A DNA stretch of 64,000 nt, from positions 46,001 through 110,000 of the forward strand of contig MEHQ01000745.1 in assembly GCA_008828725.1 (NCBI GenBank). Direction: 5' to 3'. Made by a program: the position numbers and the translations under genes. The stretch comes from Saccharina japonica. Taxonomy: Eukaryota; Sar; Phaeophyceae; Laminariales; Laminariaceae. Of the stretch, positions 47,701 to 58,039 are shown in pieces. A model generated the notes under the pieces. The model was not told the DNA's origin. It saw only the letters and a program-made list of their open reading frames with translations, and did no database searches. Position 1 is the stretch's first letter. Every line of letters starts with the position of its first letter.

Positions 47701-48440
47701 TGGACAATGTATGTAGAACACCATTCGGCTTACCGAATTACGAGGTGGTCGACACCTTGTATGGCATAGGGTGCGCTCTATTGTCAATCTTCAATTGTCT
47801 CCACAAGGATGTTGGTATGCCCACATAATGCAAGCGGGGGCGGTCTCGACCCCTGTCTACTAATAAAAGTGCAAAGCATTGCACTTTGCACAGACAGGTC
47901 AGATCGCCCCAGTTGGCTGCGTGTGTTTTCGTTTCTTTGACGACGACGCATGTTGAAATACCGGTGGCTTCCAGCAGGTGGTTTTTCTTTTTCGACACAA
48001 ACCCTCTTCTGTACTCTTGTACAGACAGATGCTACAGGTGCTCGCTCTTACTTGTACTCGTGACTGTCGTCGACTTTTGTAGGCTGGATATTTTGGAGAA
48101 CTTAAGAACGCTATACTGATGTACATAAATATCGGTCGGTGGTCACAGAAGCCGCCTTCAGCCAACTCCAAAGGGGCTCCTATAACGCGGCACTGTGGAT
48201 ATTATCAACTCGCATTCACTCGATACTAAATCCTATCGTACACTGATTGAAACTTTCGTGCGGCACTGCTAGTCACCGCCTTCGTTTCGCCTTATTCTGA
48301 GTTCCCTCTGCAGAACGACCTCTAGTGGTCTGCAGCTGTTGTAACACACACACGGTGGTGGTACTGTATAAACCTCATCCAGAACTGAAACCCTCGAACA
48401 AACAAGAAAACAAAACGGTATGAGACGTAAACCCCAAAAA
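44760..48440 (-). repeat. Right arm of the large imperfect palindrome
   Basis: Inverse partner of 40651-44600. The arms almost meet at about 44680. Open frames such as 46225-46545 and 47316-47828 match segments of the other arm only in places, so both arms are decayed copies of one ancestor. Confidence 0.8.
44798..45240 (+). pseudogene. Relic of a retroelement-type protein (right arm)
   Basis: The plus strand encodes GDVKVVGGVPIGNNAYLVRV and then, one frame over, KIVENGEADQLA, MLPRMPDKQS and VVDPGLSL, interrupted by TGA codons. The pattern resembles the region after the reverse transcriptase core of LINE-like elements as I remember it; no search was run. Three of the stops sit where CGA would be expected. 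The left arm carries the same protein on the minus strand. Confidence 0.45.
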
Positions 48441-48820
48441 GCGTACGAACAAAGCCAGCGGTTTCCAATGATGCCGACCCGACCAACCTTGCGGGTCTAC
48501 TCAAATCTAAAAGAAGGGCAAACACAAACCAAAGAACGCCCAACCAACGCGCCACTCCTAACGCCAAAAATCGCGGGCCGTCCCACCGCTCTGGGAGGCA
48601 CACCCACGCCTTCCCTCAAAAACGATCCCGAAGCTAACAATCGCAAAAACAAACTTTGAACAGATTACCGGTAAAATGCAAAAACAAGCTCCCCTCACAA
48701 CAAAAAAACACGACTCAAGCCTTCCGCAGCCTCGAGCACATAAAATTTGGACGTGAGTGAACAGCAACGATCAGCACAGCGGCTTCTGTTTATCGTAGCT
48801 CACACAACAATACGACCTCC

Positions 48821-49621
48821 TCACAAAGCAATGCGGCTCAAACCCTCTGGAGTCTTGGGTACACGGAAGCCCCAGACCTCCACCGACACCACCTCGAACA
48901 CCCCCCCTGCTCGGCTGATCGGGTCGTCTACGCCAACCCCTGGCCCCCCAACGTCACGACTGCCGGGCGCCGCCCCCGTCGCCCCGGCCACTAAGGACGC
49001 GGCAGTCACAGACGGCACCGCCGCCGCAGCCAAAGGCTGGTTTCGAAATGTTTCGCACCATCCCGAGCTCCCCCTCCGGAGGTCAGGCTCCAAAAAGAAA
49101 CCGAAATTTCCGGCGTCTCCCCCGCCTCCCATGCCCAACCCCACCGCGTCGTCCGAGGTCATGAAGCAGCGGTCGGACCCGGCCCAAGGGTACACACTCA
49201 GCGCCCCGCCGCGATCTGAGCCGCCCCCGTTCTGTCTCCGTCCTCCTCCGTTGTTGAAGGAGAAAAGAAAGCTTTCACCGTTGCCGTCGAAGCTTCGGCC
49301 CATGCTCTTCTTCCACTGCGAACCCGACGCGAACCCGCCGAACACCACCCTTTGCCTTCTCTTCACCTCTTCCGACCCACCACTGCCGCTGATGCCGCTG
49401 CTGCTGCCGCCGCCGTCGCCGACATCGCCGCGATTCACAGTAGTGGAAGCCACCGATGCCTCGATGACGACAAGGGTCGGCTCCCACCCTTCGCAGCGCG
49501 CGAGGAGTGTCTGCAAGGAGGCACCGTGCCGGGCGTCCGAGTACAGGCAGACCCAGTCGCTCGAGGCCACCATGCCCGGGAGGTGGCTTGCGAGGTCGCG
49601 CGCGTGCTCGCCGTGAAAAAT
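48821..49621 (-). CDS. TLDc-domain protein, last exon (TLDc domain)
   Basis: The exon starts after a pyrimidine tract and CCCCAG and runs to TGA at 48821 (267 codons). It carries a TLDc domain in order: GEHARDLASHLPG, WVCLYSDARHGASLQTLL, PTLVVIEA, VFGGFAS, GESFLFSF, DRCFMTSDDAVGLGMGGGG, FRNQPL and FEVVSVEVWGF, with Gly/Ser-rich insertions. Family knowledge: TLDc proteins (OXR1, NCOA7, TBC1D24 types) take part in oxidative-stress resistance and bind the V-ATPase; no such role can be shown from sequence here. The previous exon ends LLCPSK in phase 0 and supplies the first part of the fold. Confidence 0.82.
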   Translation of the reverse strand: MFHGEHARDLASHLPGMVASSDWVCLYSDARHGASLQTLLARCEGWEPTLVVIEASVASTTVNRGDVGDGGGSSSGISGSGGSEEVKRRQRVVFGGFASGSQWKKSMGRSFDGNGESFLFSFNNGGGRRQNGGGSDRGGALSVYPWAGSDRCFMTSDDAVGLGMGGGGDAGNFGFFLEPDLRRGSSGWCETFRNQPLAAAAVPSVTAASLVAGATGAAPGSRDVGGPGVGVDDPISRAGGVFEVVSVEVWGFRVPKTPEGLSRIAL

Positions 49622-50351
49622 CTGGGGAGTTCGCACCAAGGGCAAGAGGAAACGTAAGGGGCAGACACAAACCAGGCGAATGGCGATCAAGCGCGGCCGA
49701 TAGAGGACGTATATACCTGGTAAGGCATGGAGCTAACGTGATTGGTGGTGGTGGAGAGGGAGGAGGATAATGAATACGAGGAGGATGATGAAGAAGAGCA
49801 GGAGGAGGAGGATAAAGAGGGAAAAAGAGCGGGTAAAGGGATACCGGGTCAGGGTCTTAACAAAACACGGCCAGCGATATACTTGGCAGCGCTGTCTCCC
49901 GCCACATGCTCGCGACCAAAGGTGGACCCGATATCGAAGTATCCCACGCAGCTTGCACAGATGAGTTTCGACGAAATCCTCGATCTCACTCCTGTGATTT
50001 TTTTTTTCTCTATTTATGTAGAAATAATATGCCGCGTCAAACACGGGCGCTCGACTCCTACCCTTCTCCCGATACCAGAGAACAAGCAGGCACAAATAAA
50101 AGAAAACCACCCAGCCGCACACACAAAACAAACCAAGCGAAGCAAACAAACAAGCAAACAAACAAACAAACGAAAAGATCATGACACAAAGCAAACAAGC
50201 AGACACGACAACGTTCCACCCAATCACATTATTTAGCAAACCAATAAATCGATCAAAACAATCAATCATCAAGCCACCCAACCAACCGATCAATCAATTA
50301 ACACAACCACAGGAAGCACACACACCAACCAGACTACCCGCCTGTACACAC
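49622..50351. other. Last intron of the TLDc gene
   Basis: Contains a GGA/GAG-rich stretch, an (AAAC)n run near 50140-50172 and, on the opposite strand, the MSFDEIL core at 49935-50010. Confidence 0.65.
49935..50010 (+). repeat. MSFDEIL peptide core, copy 1
   Basis: Plus-strand sequence encoding SKYPTQLAQMSFDEILDLT and VIFFF, with a T-run directly after. It nearly repeats 59270-59345 while the flanks differ. It lies antisense in the last intron of the TLDc gene. Confidence 0.6.
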
Positions 50352-50684
50352 CTTCGAAGGGCACAGCAGCCTCGTTTGAAACACCCCGTCGTCCACCACC
50401 AGCGGCCCCGGGCGGCCACTGTTCTCGGCGGTGACGCTGTCGATCATGCCCGCCCGCGCGGTCTCCCCGGCCATCAACCAGTCGCTGCTTATCGCACCCC
50501 TACCGCTTCCACCGCCGCCACCGAGCCCGCCGTCGCGACCGCCACCCGGCGGCCCCGCCGCGGAGTCAGAGGACGCGGACCGGTGGTGGCCAAATGCGAG
50601 ACGGACGTCGGTGGAGCCCCCGCCGGTGCCGCCATTGAATCTACCGCTGCCCGACGAGGCGGGGCTAGCATCAACCATAGTCAC
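50352..50684 (-). CDS. TLDc-domain protein, exon before the last
   Basis: The donor is clear (CTTCGAAG then GTGTGT) and the exon ends VFQTRLLCPSK, which joins the TLDc exon in phase as the SxLL start of the domain. The upstream part is Gly/Ser-rich. The acceptor is not certain, so the start is approximate. Confidence 0.6.
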
Positions 50685-51464
50685 GACAAATATTGAGAGT
50701 TTCGGTGCAAGGGAGGGGGCGTGGGGGAGGGGAAGGAAGGGGAGTGGAGGGGGGGCACGGGGCTAAGACGTAACAACAAGCACCGCAGAGATTGTCAAGG
50801 TCCAAAGTAGCGTTAAACGCTTAGTCAATCGGGGGCGCTACTTCGAGCGGCTCGACCGCGATAAGAGCCAGTGGGGGGCGGGCTGACGAAACGCCAAAAA
50901 CACGGGGGCTGGCCACGGCTCCTGCCAGGAGCAGACGCCCGTGAAAACCTTCCCGGTACTCGCCCGTCCGTCCGCCCGTCCGTCCGCCCACCCGCCCAGT
51001 GGCTGCACGCCTCGCCACACGATGTACTAGACGCCCCACTGCGCAAAACACGGAACCAAAACATGATAACGCTCTGCTTCCCGTCGGCCACCGAACGACG
51101 GTCGAAATTTGGTAGTCTCGCGGATCAAACAGGGAAGAGGAGGCGTACCTCTCTCCCTCGTCGCTCACAGAAAGGAGACGAAAGCACGGCAACTCTCCGC
51201 ACGCTTCCGTCGCAGAAAACAACTCCAGCGCCAACACCACACTCTTCCCCCACAATCTCTATGCGCGCTCTGCGAAAACATGTGCACACAAACGCCCTCC
51301 CAACAGCGAAGGTGGACCCCGAGCAACACCAACGACATACGGATGTGTTTTCTCTCGCCACCGGCATCTAATGTACACCCCTCCCCACTCTACGACAATG
51401 TCCGCAGAAAAAAAACGTGCCCCCCTCCGCTGTACAACAAAAACAACAACAAAACCAGTCTCAC

Positions 51465-51928
51465 CTCTCTCCAAGAACCACGAGGTCTTCCTCGTGGAGT
51501 TCCAGCTCGCTCATCCCCAGCTCCCGCGCCAGCTCATCCGAATACGCCTGCGATCGCGACGAAACCCGCACACGAACGCCTCCTGGAAGGCGTTAGGGGC
51601 ATCCAGCAACCGCCAACCCGGAAGCGCAGCGAGCCTCAGGGCGCAAACGTCCCCCGGCTCGCCCTCCGCCCGCGCTCGCCCTTCCCCCGCCTCACCGCCA
51701 ACCCCGCCCCCACCCCCACTACCACTACCGCCTCCGCCGCCACCACCACTCCCGTGTTCCTCCGCGCCAGCCGACGGCGATGACGGAGGAGAGAGGCAGA
51801 GCAAGTCGGCGATGACGTGGGTGATGTCCCCGGCGTGCATCGGGAACGGGAAGGAGTCTCCGCCCCCGCGGGCAACGACATGGCGTCGCGCGCAAGATCG
51901 AACGGATCTTGCGGCCGTTCTTGGATAC
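51465..51928 (-). CDS. TLDc-domain protein, middle exon or exons (boundaries uncertain)
   Basis: One frame reads FPFPMHAGDITHVIADLLCL, then a Gly/Ser run, then ALRLAALPGWRLLDAPNAFQ. Near the 3' end another frame reads YSDELARELGMSELELHEED and meets a good donor (GAGAG then GTGAGA at 51465). Two exons with a short intron, or a sequence error, are both possible. The first segment faintly recalls an ELMO-type motif; I do not rely on it. Confidence 0.4.
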
Positions 51929-51985
51929 CTTTTTTAGGCGGCGGGTAAAAGATCCGGCAGGCGAGCGGGGAGCGAGTGGGCGGGC

Positions 51986-52040
51986 AGGGGGGGTGTAATC
52001 ATATACATGCATGGCCGTAGTCGTATGACCATAGACCTGG
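51986..52040 (+). repeat. GGCCGTAGTC-family fragment
   Basis: First 55 bp of the repeat only (GTGTAATCAT, then GGCCGTAGTCGTATGACC), inside an intron of the TLDc gene. Confidence 0.8.
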
Positions 52041-52356
52041 CGGCGGAGGGGGGCTCCCGCGCTGCTGACGAGAAGCGTCTGGTATGCGAGGCCGAGGCAA
52101 GAGGCCAAGAAATATCACCACCAAGGCCTGGGCTGTGTTAGGCTGGGCCACGGTGAGGCGAGGCCAGGGTAGCCGGCCAGGCTATCAGACTAGGCTTCCC
52201 TGTACGCCAGCCCATGACTAGGCTACCCTACACGCTATCCAAATACTAGATTACTCTACCATACGTTACCCCGAGTCTGGGATACATTTCACTGCTACCC
52301 CACGCCACGGCCTATCACGCCACATCGCCTTACGCCACCTACCAGTTTCTACTCAC

Positions 52357-53910
52357 CTCGCCAGGAAATAGTTGACGCTGTCCAGCGCGAGGACGCTCGA
52401 AGCGTCCCGAAGCGCCCTCCCCACCGCGTCCTCGTGCCCCGCCCTGCTCACCGTGAGGGCGGAGGCAAACCCACACGTCACCCACCGCTCATGGCCCAGC
52501 GAAAACGCCCGAGCCGCCACCGCCGCGCGAGCACGCGCGGCGGCAGACGCACTCAAAACTTTCGCCTTCACGATCGTCTCGATCCCCTTAACTTTCCCTG
52601 CAGCACCCGAGGCCTTAACCGCACGCCCCGCTACCACCCCAACCTCCTTAACATCGTGCGAGCCCAAGCTTCCCCCCGGTGATTCCATCACCGCTGTGCC
52701 GCCACCGCTGCTGCCGCCGCCGCCGCTGCCGCCGCGGCTGTGGCCACCGCTGCGGCGGCCACCGCTGGGCGAAGAAACACCTCCTTCAAATCTGGCAGCC
52801 AAGCCATGCTCAGGGTTCACGCCGAGGTAAGATTCAGTCGCCTCGTCAGTAAGCGCGTCTTCGAAAGCGCTGGTCTCTCGCTCGAACGAGGACTGCCGCC
52901 GCCCATGCCGCCTCCTCCCCGCCCCCCCCGAAGAGGAACCCAGCCTTCCCGATCCGGCCATCCCCGCCACCCCTCCCCCCTCCGGGCGCGGCGACTCGTC
53001 CTCTGGAGCCCGAGAACCCGATCCAAGCAGCTCCCCGGACTCTTCCCCCGCCTCGGCCATGAGGTTGACCAGCGACAGCTCGGACCGCGTCACGAGGAGG
53101 AGAGGTGGTGAATCGGGGCCTTCGTTTCCGCCCTCGCCGGGGATAGAGGGGGTCAGCGTCGCCACGATCGAGCCCAGCAGCTCGCGCGTTAGGTCGGCGT
53201 CAGCGTTAGCGGCGGCGGCAGCGGCGGGGTCTTCCACTCTTAGCGCGGACGCCGCTGCGCGCGGAGACAGAGAAGAACGCGCCCCATTTTCATGGCCCTC
53301 AGCGCCGCCTTCCGCCACCTCCGAGATGGTGAACGCGGCGGGAGAACGGTTGTCGGGATGACCGGCTGTTGCGGCCTTACCCCCCATCTCGTCACTATCC
53401 GCCACGCCCTCGTCCACCGCGCTTCCACGCTCTTCTTCTCCCCGCCTGCCGCTTGATGCCTCCCCCGAGGCGGTCCCAACATCCCAGTCCTGGATCGTGA
53501 ACGATTCTTCGACCCCACTCGCACTTCCCAACGCATGGTGTGGCGTGCCCCGCAGTTCCGCCCCTTCCTGGGTCACCGCGTTCCCACTTGCAAGGTCAAC
53601 CGTTGGAGCGTTCCCAGAATATTCCCGGCCCGCCCAGGAGGGCTCTCCCTCGACGTCGACCTCCAGGCCCATGAGCATGCTCTCGAGCTCCCTCACGTCT
53701 CTGTCTTCGTCCGCCACAGCCGACGACTGAGAGACACCGCCCGGCCGACGGTCGGCTGCGGTTGTCCCACCGCGGTCCGAGCTCGAGGAGATGCCGCCGC
53801 CGCCGCCGCCGCCGCCGCCGTCGCCGCCGGAAAAGGAGGAGGAGGGGCCGAAAGCTTTCTCGCCTTCCGTCTCGGCTTCCTGTTTGATATCTTGTTCCGC
53901 CTGCTCCAAC
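52357..53910 (-). CDS. TLDc-domain protein, large low-complexity exon
   Basis: An uninterrupted 1554-nt exon between a CCTTTTCAG acceptor and a GTGAGT donor (ends NYFLA plus AG). It encodes an acidic, Ser/Gly/Ala-rich linker starting LEQAEQDIKQEAE and ending in an ordered-looking segment, WVTCGFASALTVSRAGHEDA. There is no ATG at the left edge, so upstream exons exist. One candidate is 54702-54614 (phase fits: it leaves AG), which would add a Cys-rich stretch CGGCAHNSC and RFRCPSCVSC; another frame of the same segment reads MWGLCAQFVPCSGVRS. Confidence 0.7.
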
Positions 53911-53954
53911 CTGAAAAGGACACCACAACAATGGAGGGGAATTAACGTGCCGCA

Positions 53955-54132
53955 TGCGGGGAGAGGGGGGAGGGGTATTCATTGCTATGCATGGCCGTAT
54001 ACAGTCATATCACCATAGATCCTCGCACCCCTACGAGTACAATGCCGGAACGGAGCACGTCGGGTTTCCACCAACCAGGAAGACATCGCTTGCACCAGGC
54101 GCGAAGCGCCGGGAAAGTGTCCGGCGAGTCGC
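53955..54132 (+). repeat. GGCCGTAGTC-family copy
   Basis: Shares the head, CAATGCCGGAACGGAGCACG, CCAACCAGGAAGACA and the CGAAGCGCCGGGAAAG block with the long copies. Confidence 0.85.
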
Positions 54133-54142
54133 ACGAACGGTG

Positions 54143-54360
54143 GGGGGCGGGGGATGTACTCATTGCCATGCGTGGCCGTAGTCGTATAACCATGGACCCT
54201 CGCGGTCCTATATATACAATGCCGGGCCGGAGCACTCCGGGTTTTCACCGACCAGGCAGACAATGCTTGCGCGGAGTGCGAACGGCCGTGCAAGCCTTTA
54301 CGGCGAGTTGCATGAAGGTCGAGCTGCATCCTACCAAGAAACGCTTGTGGGGCGGACTTT
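54143..54360 (+). repeat. GGCCGTAGTC-family copy
   Basis: Second of three consecutive head-to-tail copies. It extends to the GGGGCGGACTT block that also closes the first part of the long copies. Confidence 0.85.
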
Positions 54361-54382
54361 AGCACCTTGTACGTCGGGAGAG

Positions 54383-54492
54383 GGGGGTGTACCTCATTTT
54401 CATGCACGGCCTTAGTCGTATGACCATATACCCTCGCACCCCTACAATGCCGGGACGGAACATGTCGGGTTTTCACCGACCAGGCAGACGGG
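54383..54492 (+). repeat. GGCCGTAGTC-family copy, truncated
   Basis: Third consecutive copy, cut after the CCAGGCAGAC block. Confidence 0.82.
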
Positions 54493-54613
54493 AGAGGGGG
54501 GGGCGATAAAAATAGGGTGGCTTTCGTGTGTCACGTTTTCATCGAGCGGAGGGAGGTTGAGGCGGTGCGGGCTTAGGTGTATCGATGTCTGGAGCGAGCG
54601 TTCTAAATCATAC

Positions 54614-54702
54614 CTGGTACAGCTCACGCACGACGGACAGCGAAACCGCAGACCGGACCCCCGAGCACGGCACGAATTGTGCGCACAGCCCCCACATGGT
54701 CT
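54614..54702 (-). CDS. Candidate upstream exon of the TLDc gene
   Basis: An 89-nt segment between a TACTAG acceptor and a GTATGA donor. Read in the phase required by the next exon it gives a Cys-rich stretch with CPSCVSC before LEQAEQ. Support is only splice signals and phase. Confidence 0.28.
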
Positions 54703-54784
54703 CTAGTACACAAGCTATGCTTCCGAGGCAAGTCTAGCCAAACAAATCTAAGCCAAGCGCAACCAAGCCATGCCATGCCATGCC

Positions 54785-55463
54785 GATTCAAGCCAACGGA
54801 ACATAAGCCAACCCAACCCAACCTAACCCAACCCCACGCCAACCCAATCCCAGCGCAACCCAACCCCACCCAACCCAACCCAACCCAACCCAACCCAACC
54901 CAACCCGTGCCACTTCTTCCTTCGCGCGAACCGATCGCGTGCTGTGTTGGTATTTGCTGACTCATGGTGACTCGTTTTTGCCCGATTTTTGCCTGATCCA
55001 GGTGGAGCACAAGAAGGTGTACATCCCGCAGCGGCTAGAGGAGATAGAGAAGGAGCAGGCGTTATTGTCAGACCGGATGTCGGCCTTCAACGCCAAGATC
55101 AAGGATAATAAGGAGATCAAGGAGCTCTGATTGATACCGACGTCAACGATTATATTAGCTAATGCGATGACGAAGGACACGGGAACTAAGGAAGAACTGT
55201 TACACACACATAACATACACATCGATTCCCATTTAACGATCTAGATATTCCAAGGAAGAGACACTTTCCTTATCCGTATGGCCTAGGACGTGCTTCCTGT
55301 GTTCTGCAGATCCTGCACAACATATCTTAACGGCAGATTGGTATCTAGACGATCTGAACGATCTATCTGTAGATGATCTGTATGATCTGTAGATGATCTG
55401 TCCGACGAGTGCGATGGGGCATGCCTTTGTGGCTTGCTTTTGACTTCGGTGAAGCAGGAGATA
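54785..55463 (+). repeat. Tandem duplication, unit 1
   Basis: Begins in a (CCCAA)n tract (to about 54905), then GTGCCACTTCTTCCTTCGCG, a coiled-coil exon and about 330 bp of flank ending GGTGAAGCAGGAGA. Unit 2 repeats it 877 bp downstream with few changes. At the right end of unit 1 the sequence goes straight into CCTAACCCTAACC, two telomere-type units. Confidence 0.88.
55002..55130 (+). CDS. Coiled-coil terminal exon, copy 1
   Basis: After a TGATCCAG acceptor the exon reads VEHKKVYIPQRLEEIEKEQA and continues with a charged helix to KEIKEL-stop (42 residues). The two copies differ by a single synonymous change. No upstream exon was found on this strand, so it may be a captured last exon. Confidence 0.45.
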   Translation: MEHKKVYIPQRLEEIEKEQALLSDRMSAFNAKIKDNKEIKEL

Positions 55464-55644
55464 TGCGCCTAACCCTAACCATATTAACTAGTGTAGTGTT
55501 TGCGACTGGTTGATACTCTCATCAGCATGGTTGATACTTTCATACTCGATAACCATCCTTACTTATAGTATACACAGCTCGTGCAAGGAGCCTCTGATAA
55601 TATTTATGATATCATACGGTCGGTGCAACCTCTATCGTAGCATG

Positions 55645-56359
55645 CATCGTCCAACCCAAGCCAAGCCAAGCCAACCCAACCCAAGCTAACCCAACCCAAC
55701 CCAAGCCAACCCCAACCCAACCCAACCCAACCCAACCCAACCCAACCCAACCCAACCCAACCCAACCCAACCCAACCCAACCCGTGCCACTTCTTCCTTC
55801 GCGCGAACCGATCGCGTGCTGTGTTGGTATTTGCTGACTCATGGTGACTCGTTTTTGCCCAATTTTTGCCTGATCCAGGTGGAGCACAAGAAGGTGTACA
55901 TCCCGCAGCGGCTAGAGGAGATAGAGAAGGAGCAGGCGTTATTGTCAGACCGGATGTCGGCCTTCAACGCCAAGATTAAGGATAATAAGGAGATCAAGGA
56001 GCTCTGATTGATACCGATGTCAACGATTATATTAGATGATGCGATGACGAAGGACACGGGAACTAAGGAAGAACTGTTGCACACACGGAACATACACATC
56101 GATTCCCATTTAACGATCTAGATATTTCAAGGAAGAGACACTTTCCTTATCCGTATGGCCTAGGACGTGCTTCCTGTGTTCTGCAGATCCTGCACAACAT
56201 ATCTTAACGGCAGATTGGTATCTAGACGATCTGAACGATCTATCTGTAGATGATATGTATGATCTGTAGATGATATGTTTGATCTGTAGATGATCTGTCC
56301 GACGAGTGCTATGGGGCATGCCTTTGTGGCTTGCTTTTGACTTCGGTGAAGCAGGAGAC
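55645..56359 (+). repeat. Tandem duplication, unit 2
   Basis: Same order as unit 1 with a longer CCCAA tract (to about 55782). Its right end coincides with the end of the last recognisable RhoGAP coding sequence on the other strand. Confidence 0.88.
55879..56007 (+). CDS. Coiled-coil terminal exon, copy 2
   Basis: Second copy, same protein. It lies in the region just downstream of the minus-strand RhoGAP frame, so transcripts of the two strands would overlap. Confidence 0.45.
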   Translation: MEHKKVYIPQRLEEIEKEQALLSDRMSAFNAKIKDNKEIKEL

Positions 56360-56907
56360 CTGCGGCGGCGCTCCGCCCTCATGCCCCCCAGCACGCGCCC
56401 CTGCTCCGACAACATCAGCTCCACCACCGCCACCGCCGCAAGCTCCTCCTCCCACCCCGGCCTCCCCACCACCTCGCCCGGGAAAACAATCCCCGCTTCC
56501 CCGCCCCTGTCCCCACTCCTGCTCCCGCTGCTCCCGCCCTGGCCAACCACCACCGGGGGTGGCGGGGGCGGGGGCGGCAGCAACGCCGGCGCTAACGCCT
56601 CCGCAGCATCCCGAATGGAAACCCCGGTCACCGCTGCCCCCAACAGCCCTAGCCGTTCCGTTTCATCCACTGTCACCACGGCTGCGGCTGCGGCCGCTGT
56701 AGCGGTAGCCGTGGTTGTATTGTTTGCAGGGTTTGCTGTTAGCGGAGGCGGTGGCAGGGTCAGCGGCAGTGGTGGTGGTGGTGGAGGCGGGAGAGAGATG
56801 GAGGCGAAGAGGTCGGCGATGGCGAGCAGGAGAGGCTGGTGCGCCCACGGCAGGTCTTCGACGAGGAGCCTGACGTTCCGCACGCGGGCGTCTAGGTCTG
56901 GAATGGC
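56110..56907 (-). CDS. RhoGAP-domain protein, exon 4 (C-terminal half of the domain)
   Basis: The exon starts after CCCTCAG and joins exon 3 in phase (SCE then AIPDLDARVRNVRLLVEDLP). The LP-x-H-x-LLLAIADLF helix is the usual RhoGAP core after the PEPLL loop, and GVSIRDAAEALAPAL matches the NMxxxNLAxxFxP segment. The frame is split by Pro, Ala and Gly runs. It stays open to a stop at 56110, but the last 80 residues fall in the duplicated block and look like translated repeat; the true exon may end near 56360. Confidence 0.65.
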   Translation of the reverse strand, partial: AIPDLDARVRNVRLLVEDLPWAHQPLLLAIADLFASISLPPPPPPPLPLTLPPPPLTANPANNTTTATATAAAAAAVVTVDETERLGLLGAAVTGVSIRDAAEALAPALLPPPPPPPPVVVGQGGSSGSRSGDRGGEAGIVFPGEVVGRPGWEEELAAVAVVELMLSEQGRVLGGMRAERRRRSPASPKSKASHKGMPHSTRRTDHLQIKHIIYRSYISSTDRSFRSSRYQSAVKICCAGSAEHRKHVLGHTDKESVSSLKYLDR

Positions 56908-57713
56908 CTGAGGGTTTTGCAGCAGCGGTGGGCGACATTTCGCGGCGGGAGAAGAATAGATTAATAGCGGCCGAAATATTGAGGGGGGAACGGTTAGTGG
57001 GGCTGTACGCAGTGACAAACAAAATAGGGGGAAAAAAGCGGGGGAACTAGAAGTCGGGGGGCATGTATCGCAGGTGCGGCATGATGAACGGAGCGTGCCG
57101 GGTAGCGCTGCTGCTGCTGCTGGTGCTGTTGAAAATCCGGTTGAAAATTGTTTCACTGGTGCTGCTATTTGCCGCTGCTACTGCCACTGCTACTGCTACT
57201 GCTACTGCCAATACGACTGTTTGGAAAGAAGCGAGACCAGTACCCTGCGAGCGCATATCACTTAGACGCGAGGACGAATCACTAGCCACCTGTCCACTGA
57301 TTTAGGCCGCGAGAGGTATCACACAACAAAAACAAAACGAACCAACAACACTGCAACGTAAACAAAATGAACGCAAAACCAATTCAGTAAACCTTACTCC
57401 CTTGCGCAAAGAGTCGACACGATACGAGCAAAAAACCGAGACCAGGCGAGAGAGGACAAGACCAGGCAAGGCAAGACTAGACGAGGCAAGGCAAGACGCG
57501 AAGGCATCGACCGCATTGGGCCAACCAACCAACCAACCAAATAAACAAACAAACACCCAACCAACCGAACAAACCAAGCAACTAACCCAAACACAACAAC
57601 CCTAACAAAACAAAACAAAACAAAAATCCAAACAAAACGAAACGAAACAAAACAAACCAAAACACAAAACACAACGAACCAAACCAAACCAAACCAAACC
57701 AAACCAACCAAAC
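56908..57713. other. RhoGAP intron 3
   Basis: Holds (CTGCTA)-type repeats (57100-57215) and long AAAAC/CAAAC and CCAAC runs (57530-57712). The frames it contains are repeat translations. Confidence 0.65.
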
Positions 57714-58031
57714 CTCGCAAGACAAGAACGCATCCCTCCGCCTAAACGTCAGCAGCGGCTCCGGCAAGCGGTGCAGGAAGTACACCAGCGCCGACGCCAG
57801 AGCGTAAGGCGACACCCCTCCCGCCGCCCCTTTCACGCCCCCCTCCCCATCCCCACCCATCAACCGAGAGACGAGCCAAGCAGGGGAAGAGGACGAAGCA
57901 ACGGCAGCTTCACGGGCGGTAGGTACGTGGTTGTTCCTCTCGAGGCTCTTGACCACCCTCAGCAGGTCAGACTCGGAGGCCTCTCTCGCGAAGAGCCCGG
58001 AGGCTCTCCGGCAGTCGTCTTCGGCTAGAGC
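57714..58031 (-). CDS. RhoGAP-domain protein, exon 3 (arginine-finger region and LPEPLL)
   Basis: A 318-nt phase 0-0 exon: ALAEDDCRRASGLFAREASE, then SDLLRVVKSLE, and at the end VYFLHRLPEPLLTFRRRDAF. LPEPLL is the RhoGAP hallmark. The segment SGLFARE occupies the place of the EGIFR arginine finger but has one residue between Phe and Arg. The donor GTTTGG is weak. Confidence 0.75.
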
Positions 58032-58039
58032 CTGCTCGG

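Noticed and set aside
48747-49616. 289-codon plus-strand frame
   Set aside because: Antisense shadow of the TLDc exon; high GC keeps the opposite strand open.
52372-53945. Several plus-strand frames of 80-150 codons
   Set aside because: Antisense shadows of the large TLDc-gene exon.
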